A stretch of DNA of 64,000 nucleotides from Turbatrix aceti (Eukaryota; Nematoda; Chromadorea; Rhabditida; Panagrolaimidae): NCBI GenBank assembly GCA_963969345.1, contig OZ017768.1, forward strand, positions 6,410,718 through 6,474,717. The letters run 5' to 3'. Below the pieces are notes generated by a model. The model had not been told where the DNA came from. It did not search any database and saw only the letters and a program-made list of their open reading frames with translations. Below are positions 1 to 14,934 of this stretch, in pieces (the stretch's first letter is position 1; each line of letters opens with the position of its first letter). The translations under genes and the position numbers were made by a program.

Positions 1-3000
1 GCAAAACGGGAGCAAAATCTGCGTCGCTCCTCCCGCAAACAGACGGTCAACGTCATTGGCACGACGCCGTCGCTGCCGCCGTCATTTTGGACTTCTGAGA
101 TGGGACCACCGGGATTACCTGGACGGTCGGTAATCCCCTCACCTCGCATCATAGCGCCCCCGGGATAGCAAGAGCGCAACTCAGAGAACAGTGAGCTAAA
201 AATGTTTGCAAGCTCGACTAAAACCGGCAGAATCGTACTACACACGGCACAAGAGTTGCACGTTCTCTTGTATGCGGCATGCGTAAGAGTCGTATTGCTC
301 TGCGCAGGACAGAGGACAGGAAGCAAGCGTCCGCTAGCGAATTGTTAGTGGATTGATGCGACTAAGCCACGCCGCAGGGCAGATAACATCGGGGATAAAT
401 GGCAACGGCGCGCGGTGGTTTACGGTAGTCTCGACGAATGGCAGGCCATGCGCGGGACGAGAAATGGGTCGCGCCCGGGGCAGCAGGGTACCCCGGAGCA
501 CAGAGGCCCCCTTCAATTGATCCACGGGCAGTAAATAAATTTTAGAAAGTTGTTGCGCAACGCGCTGATGACCACCGACCGCGCTTCACTTTCGATTTTG
601 TTGAAGTGAAATGGGGAGGAGGCGCGACCTTCGCCGAAATCCGAGGGCAAAAGTCCGCACACGCTCGCACGGGTCGCGTGAAAGGGTCTTATCCAGGGTG
701 TCATGAGTGCAAGTGGGTCACTGGGCTACGAGGTCGGCGCACACATCCATCCAGTCTGTGCAGGTGAGATCGCGTGGATATACGGAGCGCGAGAGCCGTT
801 AGAGAGCATCTATGTAATTTCAGAGCTTTCACAATGGCGACGACATCATTTGTTAAGCAAAATCAGTATATCCTATGGATTCTGAAACAATTGCGCGTTT
901 GTTTCCCCGCAGGTGCGATTGTGCATTCATGGATGTCACCGGGTGATCTGCCCTAGCCGGCGTCTGCCACGTGTCGCCATGTGTTTTTGCCCCGAGCAAC
1001 CATAAAAACAATAAACAGCAATTTCAGTGCCGAGAAAACCGTTTTGTTTGGAATATCGAAACACTAATCCGCGCAAAGCCTTTGCTTTTCTCCGGAAAAA
1101 AAGTCTAAGAAGTATGGAAAAAATGTGGCGATTCGCCCGACTCGCTGAAGATTATGTACGAGGACACAGAGCACGGCAGGGCCGGCAGACGGGGCAGGGA
1201 GGGCACCACAGTAAACAGCTTTTACGAGAAAGTACAAATTACAAATCGTTTAACAAGCATTTAACAAAAAAACAAAACAATCTGTTTTTTATTTGTCCGC
1301 GAAGGATTTTTGATCACCTAGAGATAAAAGTGTGCCGTCGAAGCAAAGTGCATCTGGGGGAAGAAGCAAGCATCAAACTGAGTGACAACAACAAGGAGGG
1401 GGGTCGAGTCACCGGTACACCTGTTGAGGGGGTGATCATAACTCTGACTCATGGCCGACAGACTTTTTATCTTATCATCGTGAAACAAATCATCGAAATA
1501 AATATGTCTACAACAAGTTGAATATTTTTTTGAATCAGAGAGAGGCGCGCGTCTGGAAGAGATAAAAGCGGCGCGCTGCATGCATCATTGTCACCTGCCT
1601 GCGATCGCAGGCGTGGCTGCCCTTGGGCTCCGCTCCGTTCGCCTGCTGCACAATGCACACAAAACCTAATTGGAACGCTGACTGATTTGTCTTGAAGGGA
1701 AATTTTTTCAAAATTTTGACCGATGCAGCGGTCAGAAATTTAAATTCATCATGGATTCATCTTCGCCCGTCTGTTTGCCCCTGCAAAAAAAATTAGGCAC
1801 AGGTGACTCTGCTGGTCGGTGAATGAGCAGGTTGGAAGAATACAAAGTACCGTATCCCACAGAAACCAAGGAGCACCCTCGACCACGGCTAATGTAAGAA
1901 ATGGCCTCGAAGTGAACGACTCCGCGCCGAATGAATCCGCCTAAATATGTTTTCTCCGGGACAGCTATCAAGACGCCCTCCTCCGCCTGTCTTCCGTCTA
2001 AGAGAGGTCAGAGCCGAGATAAGCCGCGTGTGACGCGCGTGCGCGTTGAAAATAGATGCCACCCTGCGGGCTGTGCCGTTATTTTTGGCGCCGGCAGCAA
2101 AAGGTGAGCAGAGATAAGCCGTCTTCGCGGAAGCTAAGCAGGCGGTCATGGGCGTCATCACCCCCGACAAAGTCGCGCCGCCACACTAAATACCTCGCCT
2201 GGACAGAGGACAAGAAAAAACACGTTAGAAGATAAATCCGAAAAACGGTTGTCTCAAGAATGACATCGTGTGCGCGCGCCGTAATTTTCAATGGCATGAG
2301 TGGAGTGAGTGTTGCCGAAACAGAGATCACATTCCCGAGTAAAGTACCTTCCCCCGAGCGGATTTCATTGTTCCGCAACGAGAGTGATGTTCGCCGTCAC
2401 CTGTGCCCGCAGGTACAGACAGAGATCACCTCACAGCCACCCAGGTGTAATTATTCGAAAAAAAATTGTAGTATTATACCATCCGGGTTGATATTCTATT
2501 CCTATTCCTACCGGAAAGGCGGGAATGGTAGGAATGAAGAGTGATTGCGTCGGCGGCATTTACGCCTCTGCACGTGAGCTAAAAACAACCATTTGGAAAA
2601 ATATTTAATCCCTGGTTGTTGTAAGCCTAACATAAGTGCAGCAGCCGCCGCGCACCCCCGGATGCCCGATTCTTGCACCGCTTGGTCTTTAAGCGTGAAG
2701 AAGCAAGACGACAGCGCCTGCAGCAATCTGACCACCAAGCAGCTCATGTTGCAGTGCTGGAAACAGAAACAGGGCAACAAGAAGGTGCGCCGAAACATTT
2801 TATCGCGCTTCATTTTATCCCTTTGCGCGGGGTTGTCTGTCTGATGCCTCCCAAAATTTTGTTTTAAAAACGTCAACGTCATGCCGAATGTACAAAGTGA
2901 TGACAGGTGTTATAGTAAACATTACTGGGTCTCATCCGGTGCTTCTTCTTCCTCATTGCGGATTACCGTTGCTATTTTGTGTCTGATGTGAGATTTGTCT

Positions 3001-4528
3001 TTAGACATACATCCCTGGAGGCACGTCACTTCTCGTGGCAGACCCTTTTTTGAACCAACGTCTATGATAGTATAGACTCGCAAAACAGAGGAACAAAACG
3101 AACGCGGCCCTCTCTTTTGGATTAGTGACGGGAAGGGGAAGGGAAGGGGTTTCTCAGGTAAATGCATAAGCAGCGTGCCACAATTAGCACGGATGCGCTT
3201 TATTTAGCACCGCTGGCATGCGTGTTGCCGATTTTAAAAGCGGATTGTCGGCTGATGCTCGGCTTATCCTAGTTTGACGCAAGACGGCGGTGGTGGAGAG
3301 TTTAACGGCACCATCGTATCCCTCGCGGCTGATGATGATAAGCGGGTGATATCCGAGGCGTGAACAACGCGCCGAAAATAAACAAAAACCGTTGTCACGT
3401 CAGGCAAGTGTCTGCGTAATTTGTTTTCCCCAACAAAAAAAAACGTTAAAAATAGGAGTGGCACATCATTTGGATTCACGTCAAAGAAGTTGTCAACATC
3501 CACGGGTGGGTTGACGCACAGGCGGGCAGTCCGGAAGCCAGGTGAATTTTTGGGTGCCGTATACACCTGGATTTTAAAAAATTTTGTGTGCCAAAAATGT
3601 TTTTTGGTGAATTAGACATTGATCATCAGACATTGTTTTGTTATCGGATCTTGTCTCAAAAACAGTTCTCATCATTGTTTTTGTTATTTTACAAAAATTG
3701 TTTCCTGTGCCAACGCGCGCGAGTTTGTTTCAACACCTCCATTCACAAAGAAAAAAAAACATAACATTGCCAGGTGCCAAGATTCCATGGTTGTCACGCG
3801 CCAGGCGGTCGCAGTTTGTCCGATGCCCCGCGGCGCTTCGCTTCTTGCGCAACCTGCTTTTTTTCACGCATTATACATAAGTTTACAACTGCTGCATGCT
3901 TGTCAAAGCACCGTTCGTTTACGTATTTGCTTTGTGGTTTTGTCTTGGTTTTGTCTTGGAAGAATGGAAGAAGTCACAGTCATCCGGGGTGTGGCACGGC
4001 TGAAATTGTCGACGTCGACAACCAAACATCTTGTTTCGTTTCGTTTCGTTTCTTGATTAGCGTTGACATCGATTGTCGATTGTGACGACCGTGTTGATCG
4101 GAGCATTTCGCTTCCATTCGTCTCCAGGTTTTCCCGGTTATCATTGAAACCGAGCCAGGTGAACGACGCGGTTGAACGAACAATGTTGTGTTGTTTTTTC
4201 AAAAAACGGGGGCCAGATGATTCAAGAAGTCCAAAGCTTGAAAAGTGCACATTTGTCCTCTCATAATCATCTTCCTCTTTGTCGCGCGCAGTTAGAACGG
4301 GTTTACTATTTATGTTTTTTCCCTTATCTCAGACAAAATCTTCCTAAATGGTTACTCACAGTGACCGTAGACCGCCGAGTTTCTTTTTTTTTTCTCTTCG
4401 GCATCGTTTGTTGTTTACGACCGAGCTTAGTTCGCTCAAAAGACGTGCTGATGTCATGCTAGTACCGTACACCAATGTGCCACGCGTGTATGCAACATGT
4501 GGATTACTACGCACTGTCAAAAAAACTT
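1..4528. other. Intergenic region, no supported gene
   Basis: No open frame here shows a recognisable domain, a consistent exon chain or a convincing codon pattern. The longest open frames (positions 1027-1521 and 3619-4056) are low in complexity and cross T- and A-rich runs. An alanine-rich frame around 2640-2790 ends next to a possible donor but could not be joined to anything. The far right end probably contains the promoter or leader of the BTB gene. Confidence 0.5.
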
Positions 4529-4539
4529 TCAGGAACAAA

Positions 4540-5651
4540 ATGTCGATTGATTTCACAAATCCGAGCACGCTGCGACGCTTCGAGCTTGTTGTAGAGGGTA
4601 AATCTCTTTTCGTGAATCCTCACTACCTGGCCGAGCTTTCCCCCTACTTCCTGGCACTCTGCTTCGACGCTGGCTTCGCAGAGTGTCAAACGGGACGCGT
4701 CGAGCTGTGCGACGTCTCCTACGACGACATGATCGAGCTACTCGCCAACGTCTGTCCGGCGGAGGATTTTACCGTTCAGCAGAGGTTTTCTGGTAGGCTG
4801 CCGGGGCATGAAGCATCGGACAAGAGACAAATGGGGTTGCAGCGGACAACTTTGCCCTCCTCACGCATCTCTCCAACAGGCTGTTGTTGCTGAGCCTGAG
4901 GCGCGAGCTCGAGCAGCACGCAGCCAGCGATGCCTTGGTCGAGGGTTTTCTCGCCGAAGCACCTGTCCCCCGGATAATCGAGATCGCAGTTGAGGCTGTT
5001 GCTGCGGGGTTCAGTGAGAATTCTGTCAACGCGTTTTGCAAGTTACTCGCGCGCAAGGACGAGGCCGAGACGACGGGACTCATTGCCTCGCTTCCCGAAG
5101 AATATAAATTGGCTCTTCAACCCAAGGTTTTCGAATATGTAAGTAATATTTTTTTATAGAAAAAAAAATTTTCCACAGAATCCAAAAAAATACAGTATTT
5201 CATACTGCAAGCGATAATCCAAATGCAAAAAAAGGCGAATCACTTTCAAAGCTTTCATAAATGGAGTTTTGGAGCAAGTTCAGTAAAATTTGTGCGGACA
5301 TGAGAGTCTTCCTGAGCAGATGAAGCACACCACAGTCACTTAAACAGATATTATTCATCAGTTTCATCTGTCAAATGCAATTTCACCTTTTTTACGATTA
5401 ATCCCCCCTGCAAAACGTCTTATCAAACAGCCGTGTAAAAATTGAGCAAAAAAATTTCAAAAAATTTTGAAACACACTGTTATCACCTGTTTACCTGTCG
5501 TCACACTGATCAAACTGCAGTTTTGTCTTAAAATCGATTTATTTATTTTCAGATGGAGTACTTTCGCGTGACCCATGTAGGCTGTCATCGACTCGGAGGC
5601 ACTGAGCATAATCATCATCACGTTCCCGTCTGCAAGCGTATATTCTTCTGA
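4540..5651 (+). CDS. BTB/POZ domain protein, three exons
   Basis: Model join(4540..4792, 4843..5138, 5553..5651), 215 residues. The first ATG follows a 3' splice site (ACTTTCAG ending at 4532) by a few bases, suggesting a spliced leader or a 5' UTR intron. The first about 100 residues form a BTB fold: a FELVVEGKSLFVNPHYL strand-helix start, a PYF segment, then FSADNFALLTHLSNR after the first splice, the usual BTB alpha-helical position. The first junction works only with the donor at 4793, which makes a GCG codon. The second intron has a perfect GTAAGT donor and a TTTTCAG acceptor; reading through it would stop at 5159. The histidine-containing tail has no recognised domain. BTB proteins often dimerise and act as adaptors for cullin-3 ubiquitin ligases. 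No MATH or Kelch domain is visible, so the partner is unknown. Confidence 0.75.
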
Positions 5652-6447
5652 GCACGTGCGTAGAACAGAGCAGCGCGGCCTGCCCATCGATTAATCAATC
5701 AATCTATCAATCACCTGGCCGACCGCCGGGCTGGCTGTGTGTTCACAAAAATCTGTACATAAATACATATGTAGCACACCGATGCAGTTTTCAGTTTTTT
5801 GCAAAGGTGCCTTCGATTGCTTTTTGCTATTTCCATTATACTATTGCGTGCGATTGTAAATACAAAAATTAATTAAGTATAATAGATAAAAACAGTTTAT
5901 GACGACTTGCTTGTCGACAAACAAACCAGCCAAATCTGCAAGGAATTTCAAATTTTTTTAAGAACAAGTACGAAGAAAAAAAAGCACTGGAAAGGCGACA
6001 TCGACTGACAAGCAAGCCTGACAGCGCCGGTAACGGTGTAGTAGCACGTGCAGGTCAACTCTCTGTTTGCTCGGTCAAAAAAAATCCAAGTGAGATGTTT
6101 TCGATCAGAAAAAAAAACAAGATTGACGTGAGCCACCGCGCTTCGCTGTCAGCTGTCAAGTCAGTCGATCGTAACGGGTGTCGGTCGTCTGCCGACGCGA
6201 CCCTGGCCAGCACAAACAGATACGGTAGAAGCCAGACCAGAAAAAAAAACCGATGATTTTTGAAAAAAGAAAAAAAAAGGCTGTCACGGTGTGGAGAAGA
6301 GTCAAGTCATGCTGCGACGGGATGTACGTGCACGGGTGAAAGAAAGCAGGAGGAGGGGAGTTTAGAAAAAACAAAACAAGACAGATTTTACGGAATAGGT
6401 CAACGTTGTTGCGAGCTGCGGCAAAAAAAAATGGATGCGTATCGGCA
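5652..6447. other. Convergent intergenic region
   Basis: About 800 bases between the end of the BTB gene and the end of the minus-strand gene that follows. It holds the two 3' ends, A- and T-rich runs and possible polyadenylation signals (for example AATAGATAAAA near 5880). No coding signal was seen. Confidence 0.5.
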
Positions 6448-7722
6448 TTACGACGACGACGCCGAAGCAGTCGTCGTAGCAGTCGTGTTAGAAACATGCG
6501 TGTTGAGGCCGTTGGACGTGATGCAGACGACGCCGCCCCGGGTCACGGGCTCACCGCCGGCGGAGAAGAACGGGAAGTGCGCCGAGCTGTACGGCACCGC
6601 AGCCGGGTGGTAGTAATACGGCGGAGGCTGCATGTAGTGCTGAGCCACTGCAACACCGTCTACAGCGTCAGAAAACTTTTGAAGGATGCAAAACTCACAG
6701 AAAGCAGGCGAATAGAGGTCGTCCTGGTGCTGCTGCTGCTGCCGACGACCGCCTCCATTTCGTCGCCTCTGACCCGATGACTTCTTTTTTTCGCCGATGC
6801 CATTCGCGGTCGGCGGAGACGTCGACGTCTTTGACCCGCGTGACCAGTTGTAACCCGAAGCCTCCGAGGCTTTCGGAGACTGCTGATCCATGCCGTCAAA
6901 ATCTATGCTTTTCGGGATCCGCTGGCGACGACGGACTTCTATGGCCTTCAAAAATTTTTTCAAAACCGTTTTTACCCTTTTGCGAGCTCAAAAACCCACC
7001 GAAGTGCTGGCCGTAGGCGACGCGGAGTCCGGAAAGTAGTGAACCTTGACCCGCCACTTCTGCGGCACTCCGACGGCCTCTACGACCTTCAATTCATGCG
7101 GATCGACCTCCCAGAGCCGGTAGCCAGCCCGGTTGTTGCGCTCGATGGCCTCCGCCCAGAGTTGCTGGTACTGAAGTCTCTCGGCCGTCGAGAAGCACGG
7201 CAGCGCCTGCGTGCGATGATAGCAGTGGTAAAGCTTGCGAAAGTCTCCAAACTTGCGCAGAATCGTGGACGCGTGATGTCTCGATGGAGTGTGTAAAACG
7301 ACGACGCACCATTTGTTAAGCTGGTCCGTGACCTGGAGCGAAAGATCATTCGGAGCAATTTTGAAGAACTCAGACACGCGGGTGATGATCAGATCGGAGG
7401 CGACGTGGGCCTGCGGAATGCATTTGAACACCACGCAGCGCTCACGCTCCGGTCGGCCGTGGTCTGCGTCGTCACGGATTGCGAAGCGGGATAGCTGACT
7501 TTTGAGATTGTCGACCTCGGCTTCGAGCTTTTGCACCTGGCAGCGGAGTTGGGGCACCGCGACGGCCTCTGGGTCGTCGGGAGGCGCTGAAGTCGTCGAC
7601 ACGGAGTACGCCTTGCTGGAGCCATGGTCGGAAGCGTCGTCATTTGCCTCCAGATCCAGCAGCTTCACGGAATCCAAATCCACGGGGTTGTTGTTGTTTT
7701 CGTCGAGCAACGGGTCTGTCAT
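6448..7722 (-). CDS. Uncharacterised coiled-coil plus RRM-like protein
   Basis: Model complement(join(6448..6647, 6699..6945, 7000..7722)), 389 residues. The acidic N-terminus (residues 1-50) is followed by a short heptad-like coiled coil (about 55-80, ending LEAEVDNLKSQL). Next comes a block that looks like a small RNA-binding fold (about 94-165): a CVVFKCIP strand, a long helix, then KWCVVVLHTPS. An aromatic, charged stretch (LWAEAIERNN, RLWEVD) follows, then a low-complexity basic and glutamine-rich tail ending in proline/tyrosine and threonine/serine runs. Coiled coil followed by an RRM-like block is the order in LINE ORF1 proteins, so a domesticated ORF1-like protein is one hypothesis; I recognise no named family. 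The 51-bp second intron has good splice sites but no in-frame stop, so a retained form would also be translatable. Confidence 0.65.
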
Positions 7723-10088
<2,366 letters not shown>

Positions 10089-10138
10089 GCTCCTGCTGCC
10101 TTTCGCCCTCGCTGCCAGATGAGCAGAACACCTCAACT

Positions 10139-10185
10139 TATCCCAACGGCCCTCTTTAGGGCCACATACGATCTTACGTTCAGTT
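10139..10185 (+). terminator. Histone 3' stem-loop and downstream element (H3)
   Basis: A 6-bp stem GGCCCT/AGGGCC with a 4-base loop (10148-10163) preceded by TATCCCAAC. This is the SLBP-binding processing signal of replication-type histone mRNAs. It is followed directly by ACATACGATCTTACGTTCAG, which recurs after the other three core histone genes with small differences. No purine-rich histone downstream element is visible. Confidence 0.9.
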
Positions 10186-11266
10186 ATTCATTCGAGGAGG
10201 AAACGATAAATGATGACGGGTTGTTTTTTTAGGAGGACGAGTTTAGGGTGCACATCAAACTTTGTTTTTGGGATTTGTCAGTTCTCTCAGTCGTTGAAGG
10301 TGTCTCTGGTTTGCTTTGGACAGGTTGTAGAGCACATAGTGAACAGCAATACGTGCAGTTCGCGAATTGTGCACTTGAATTTCAAATTGTCTACGATGAA
10401 TAATGTTGTAACATGCAGACCTCCCAAACACATCTCGCGAGTATTCCAAAGCACAAAACCAATGTTTCGTTCCACAGAATTTCAGTTTATATAGCAGACG
10501 AAAGACTGCAGAGTAAAAATGACGTTCCGATGCCATAAAAACCCAAATTCAAAGCAGGAATCCTCATTTTGTTAGTACTGGTGAATTTTTATCGTTCGCC
10601 AATAGTTTCGTTCATTCGAAATCGCGGATGACAATTTTGGAATTAAATTTTGTTCCATCTTTCACGAAAATTTATTTAAAAAAAAGAAAATAGAAAACAC
10701 AAAATTGCAGTTCATAAAAACTGCTTATTTCCTCAAATAAACAGCATCCATCATTTTTCATCAGCCGATCATCGTCAACCTGGCTCCTGGAATCGAAAAC
10801 TGGGGGTGCTGGATTTCCGATATTGCCGCACCTGGCTTAGAAACTGGTGTGTGAACGAAAATACGGACGCCAGTAAGCCTCGAATGCTTTCTGGAGGGCA
10901 AAAAAGACTTCGGAAACTCTTCAACGACAAAAGTGCCGGCAATCACCCGGAAAAAAGCCGCCAAGCTGTTCGATTGCTCGGCGTATCAGTGACGGTTGAG
11001 AGACGCATCTGGAAACAAAAAAAAATTTTAATCATAAAAACACCAAAAAAAGCTGCCACGAACAAAATATTGCCAAAAAAAATTCAACATGCAGGCGTAC
11101 ACCGAATAAGGTACAATAAATTCAACTCAATGATCAAAAACGCAATACTCGTGATTAAAAAAATTTAAAAAAAGGAAATACTTGGAAATAGCCGACGATA
11201 ATTTGGTATCTCGTTTCCGCATCCCTCCGGAGTCGTGTTCAACGACCAAAAAATCGGGCTGTTGAA
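10186..11266. other. Spacer between H3 and H4
   Basis: About 1.1 kb of AT-rich sequence. Open frames on both strands are short and show no domain. Nothing else was identified. Confidence 0.5.
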
Positions 11267-11355
11267 TTTCCCGCCAAAATCGTTTTCCCGACTTCCCGCG
11301 CGTTTTCTGGCGCGCCTTTCGATCGCTCCGCCCCAAATTTTGGGCACGTATATAA
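11267..11355 (+). promoter_or_regulatory. Histone H4 promoter
   Basis: TTTCCCGCCAAAAT (11267-11280) is the exact reverse complement of the E2F-like site before H3. GCTCCGCCCC lies at 11325-11334 and TATATAA at 11349-11355. The order GC box then TATA box matches the H3 promoter. Confidence 0.7.
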
Positions 11356-11733
<378 letters not shown>

Positions 11734-11789
11734 GCAATCTGCTCTGCATCCACCATCATCATCAGTCTCTCCGAAGCTCGATCTCATCC

Positions 11790-11836
11790 TATCCCAACGG
11801 CCCTCTTTAGGGCCACATACGATCTTACGTTCAGTT
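11790..11836 (+). terminator. Histone 3' stem-loop and downstream element (H4)
   Basis: Stem-loop at 11799-11814, identical to that of H3, with the same TATCCCAAC before it and the same ACATACGATCTTACGTTCAG after it. Identity with H3 is complete over the element, then stops. Confidence 0.9.
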
Positions 11837-12411
11837 AGTTGTGGAATTTGGATAAATTTTAAAGATTTGTTGAATATCGGAAAAACTTGGGTGAGGGAAA
11901 AATTTTGGGATAGCAAAAGTTATCGGCATTTGCAACTGCATCTTTTCGCGTAAATATTGGAGGATTGGTTGATTTTTTGGGTGATACGTCGAAACGACAT
12001 TTTTTAGCGAAAAACCGAACAACATTTTCGCGAACGACAATTTAGCTAATTCTTATAGTTAGGGTAAATGAGAGATATTAGCCGTTATCCGAGGTAAAAC
12101 GATTTGTTTTCGTTGTAGGATGATGCCTTTAGACGTTTAATCAGATTTCATGAACTTATGAAGCAGATCAGTGCCCAAATATCCCAGTTATAAAATTCTC
12201 TAAATTGTCGTGAGGTTTTTCTCTAAAATGTCGTTTCGCGAAATTGACGTATCGCTTGTTGCGGTTCGATCGCTTTTGATTGAAAGAAAAGTTTGTATTG
12301 TGCGTTTTTGCACATAAATTATTTTTGCTGAACACGTATAATCAGTGTACGAATAATCCTGCCGATGGATTTCCACTTTTGAGTTTAAAACGTGTGGAAC
12401 TATTTTTCTCT
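11837..12411. other. Spacer, AT-rich
   Basis: No coding signal. Contains several AAATTGTCGTTTCGCG-like and TTTTTAGCGAAA-like stretches but no clear repeat unit. Confidence 0.4.
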
Positions 12412-12587
12412 TTACTCGACTTTACTTTGTCGTTTGTTCGTTTGCAACTCGCTCTCAACTCAACATGCTACCAAATCCCTCCGGAAAAGGTGCCAAGAAG
12501 GCCGTCAAGTCGACCAAGAACTCCCAGGTCGGCAACAAGAAATCAGCGTCCTATGATGCCAAACAACCGAGTAATCTGTGCGAATAA
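12412..12587 (+). pseudogene. Truncated H2B fragment, inverted relative to H2B
   Basis: From about 12415 to 12542 the sequence matches the 5' UTR and the first about 26 codons of the H2B gene at 13.6-14.1 kb, on the opposite strand. The ATG is at 12465. Shared protein text includes [20 protein letters not shown], with changes at residues 2 and 4 (L for P, N for K). After NKK the match ends abruptly; the frame runs into unrelated sequence and stops at 12585-12587, giving 40 residues without the histone fold. No stem-loop follows. It is probably a partial inverted duplication; whether it is transcribed is unknown. Confidence 0.8.
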
Positions 12588-13525
12588 TCATCGTTGAAAT
12601 TTTCATCGATTTCGGTTTTGCTTTCAGTTTTTCATGTCGGTCCCTCGATGGCTTTGCAGAAAGCAAACCAAGTCTGTGCTCGGCAAGACGTTGACAGACC
12701 CGAAACAGTCAGGACATTGGTAAAAAAAGCGGGAAAGAAACCGAGGCGCAGTTGTTTGCTTTTGCGACGGGCGGAATCCTCGACAATCTCAATGGTCATC
12801 GATGCCGAAACGCGCGCCAATTCTGGCCTAAATTGAGTGCACCTGCTGCTGCTGTCGACGACTTTGACGAAGGAACGACACCGTGTTGAGCAGCATGTCG
12901 TCGCCGATGAGCTTGTTTCGCGTACGGAATTCCGCGGAAAGAAACGCGCCCTTTCACCGACCATTGAGCCTACGAGTTCTTTTTTTCTGCCCAGCAACCA
13001 AGCCTTCAGCGTTCGTTTGTATCCTGATGAGACTGTCCCTCGTCTGCCCAACGGACACACAACCACAAGACGACAGTGCAAAAAAACGAACTATCGATTT
13101 TTAGGCCACCTGACAAAGTACGTGTTTTTGGCGAACACGAGACCAAAAGTGAGTCTTATGGTCATGAGAACGATACATGTACATACACACCTGATGAAAG
13201 GATACTCAAAAAAAAACTCATAAACAAACGTGCACGGATTGACGGACGGCGCAGTGCGTTCCGAGTTGGCCTAAAATTGCAAGCTGCGAGGAGGAAATGT
13301 TCTCTGCTTCGTAAAAAAGGCGAATTGCATTTTTTTGCAAACGTAAATCGATGACCGAACGCAGCCTGGTTCGACTCCAGTTCGTGAAAACGTGAAGGAA
13401 CTGCCACCGAACATTTTTCCAAAGACCCAATGAAAAAACCTCTCAAATCCCCCAAAATCCAAGCAGACACAAATTTTTCATCCAACTTTATGAACAACCT
13501 CCAAAAATTTATACAAACGGATTGG
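12588..13525. other. Spacer between H2B fragment and H2B gene
   Basis: About 940 bases with no supported gene. Open frames on both strands (for example minus 12632-13081) overlap each other and show no domain. Confidence 0.45.
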
Positions 13526-13572
13526 AACTGAACATGAGACCGTATGTGGCCCTAAAGAGGGCCGTTGGGATA
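13526..13572 (-). terminator. Histone 3' stem-loop and downstream element (H2B)
   Basis: On the minus strand: TATCCCAAC, then the identical stem-loop (13548-13563), then ACATACGGTCTCATGTTCAG. This variant is identical to the H2A copy and differs from the H3/H4 copy at three positions. Confidence 0.9.
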
Positions 13573-13629
13573 AGAAGAGTCGCTCTGGCGAGAAGAAGAC
13601 GTCCGGGAACCTTTCAGTCGTTGGCAGAC

Positions 13630-14056
<427 letters not shown>

Positions 14057-14391
14057 GTTGAGTTGAGAGCGAGTTGAAAACGAACAAACGACAAAGTAAA
14101 GTCGAGTGAAGCACGAAAATGTGCGCGCTGCGCTTTTATACTACTTTCCCGGGCAGCGAGGACAGGGGCGGAGCGACGAAAGGCGCGCTTCATTTTTTGC
14201 GGCGAAAGAGCCCGTCATTTTTTGAAATTGCGCGTTACAGTATGCGCCTTTTGATGTTTGCGCGGTAACCACGCCCTTTGCGTCGCTGCCCGGTTTCCTG
14301 GTACTTTAGGGGGTCCCGGAGCGCCCTCTCTTTATTCGACTTTGTTCGATCAAGTTTTCTGTTTTTACTCTCGCTTCAACTCAACTTCATC
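14057..14391. promoter_or_regulatory. Shared divergent promoter of H2B and H2A
   Basis: 335 bases separate the two start codons. On the H2B side there are a TATAAAA box and the same GC box found before H3 and H4. GCGGCGAAAG near 14200 resembles an E2F core. On the H2A side no clear TATA box was seen. Confidence 0.65.
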
Positions 14392-14834
14392 ATGTCTGGA
14401 CGTGGCAAAGGAGCTAAGGCTAAGGTGAGTTGTTGCCGTCGTCCGTCCACGCAGTTGTGATATTTTGTGATTTTCAGACCGGAGGAAAGGGCGGAAAGTC
14501 GCGTTCATCGCGCGCTGGACTCCAGTTCCCCGTCGGCCGTCTTCATCGCCTTCTTCGCCGTGGTCACTACGCCGAGCGCGTCGGTGGTGGTGCTCCCGTC
14601 TACCTCGCGGCCGTACTCGAATACCTCGCCGCCGAAGTCCTCGAATTGGCCGGCAACGCTGCCCGCGACAACAAGAAGACCCGCATCAACCCTCGCCATC
14701 TCCAACTCGCTGTCCGCAACGACGAAGAGCTCAACAAGCTTCTCGCTGGCGTCACCATCGCTCAAGGCGGTGTCATGCCCAACATCAATGCCGTCCTCCT
14801 GCCCAAGAAGTCGGCCCATGGCGAATCCCAGTAA
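14392..14834 (+). CDS. H2A: Histone H2A with one intron
   Basis: Model join(14392..14424, 14478..14834), 129 residues. The 11-codon first exon reads [11 protein letters not shown]; after a 53-bp GTGAGT-TTTCAG intron, exon 2 starts [17 protein letters not shown]. The acidic-patch helix ([19 protein letters not shown]) and the docking domain ([24 protein letters not shown]) are intact. The C-terminus ends SAHGESQ; no SQEY or H2A.Z-type features are present, so it is a canonical H2A. The stem-loop begins 62 bases after the stop. It shares a promoter region with H2B. Confidence 0.95.
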
Positions 14835-14887
14835 AGCGGTCTTCGACAACAACCCTTCTTGCCACGTTTGAAGCGTAGCAGCACTCT

Positions 14888-14934
14888 TATCCCAACGGCC
14901 CTCTTTAGGGCCACATACGGTCTCATGTTCAGTT
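14888..14934 (+). terminator. Histone 3' stem-loop and downstream element (H2A)
   Basis: Stem-loop at 14897-14912 identical to the others, preceded by TATCCCAAC and followed by ACATACGGTCTCATGTTCAG, exactly as after H2B. Confidence 0.9.

Noticed and set aside
1027..1521. 164-codon open frame on the plus strand
   Set aside because: Opens on a non-ATG codon, is lysine- and asparagine-rich from A-runs, and shows no domain.
2593..2844. Frame with alanine run and WSLSVKKQDDSACSNL
   Set aside because: Possibly an exon, but two overlapping frames are equally open and no partner exon was found.
3619..4056. 145-codon open frame before the BTB gene
   Set aside because: Crosses poly-A/poly-T runs, has many cysteines and phenylalanines typical of noncoding frames, and no splice logic.
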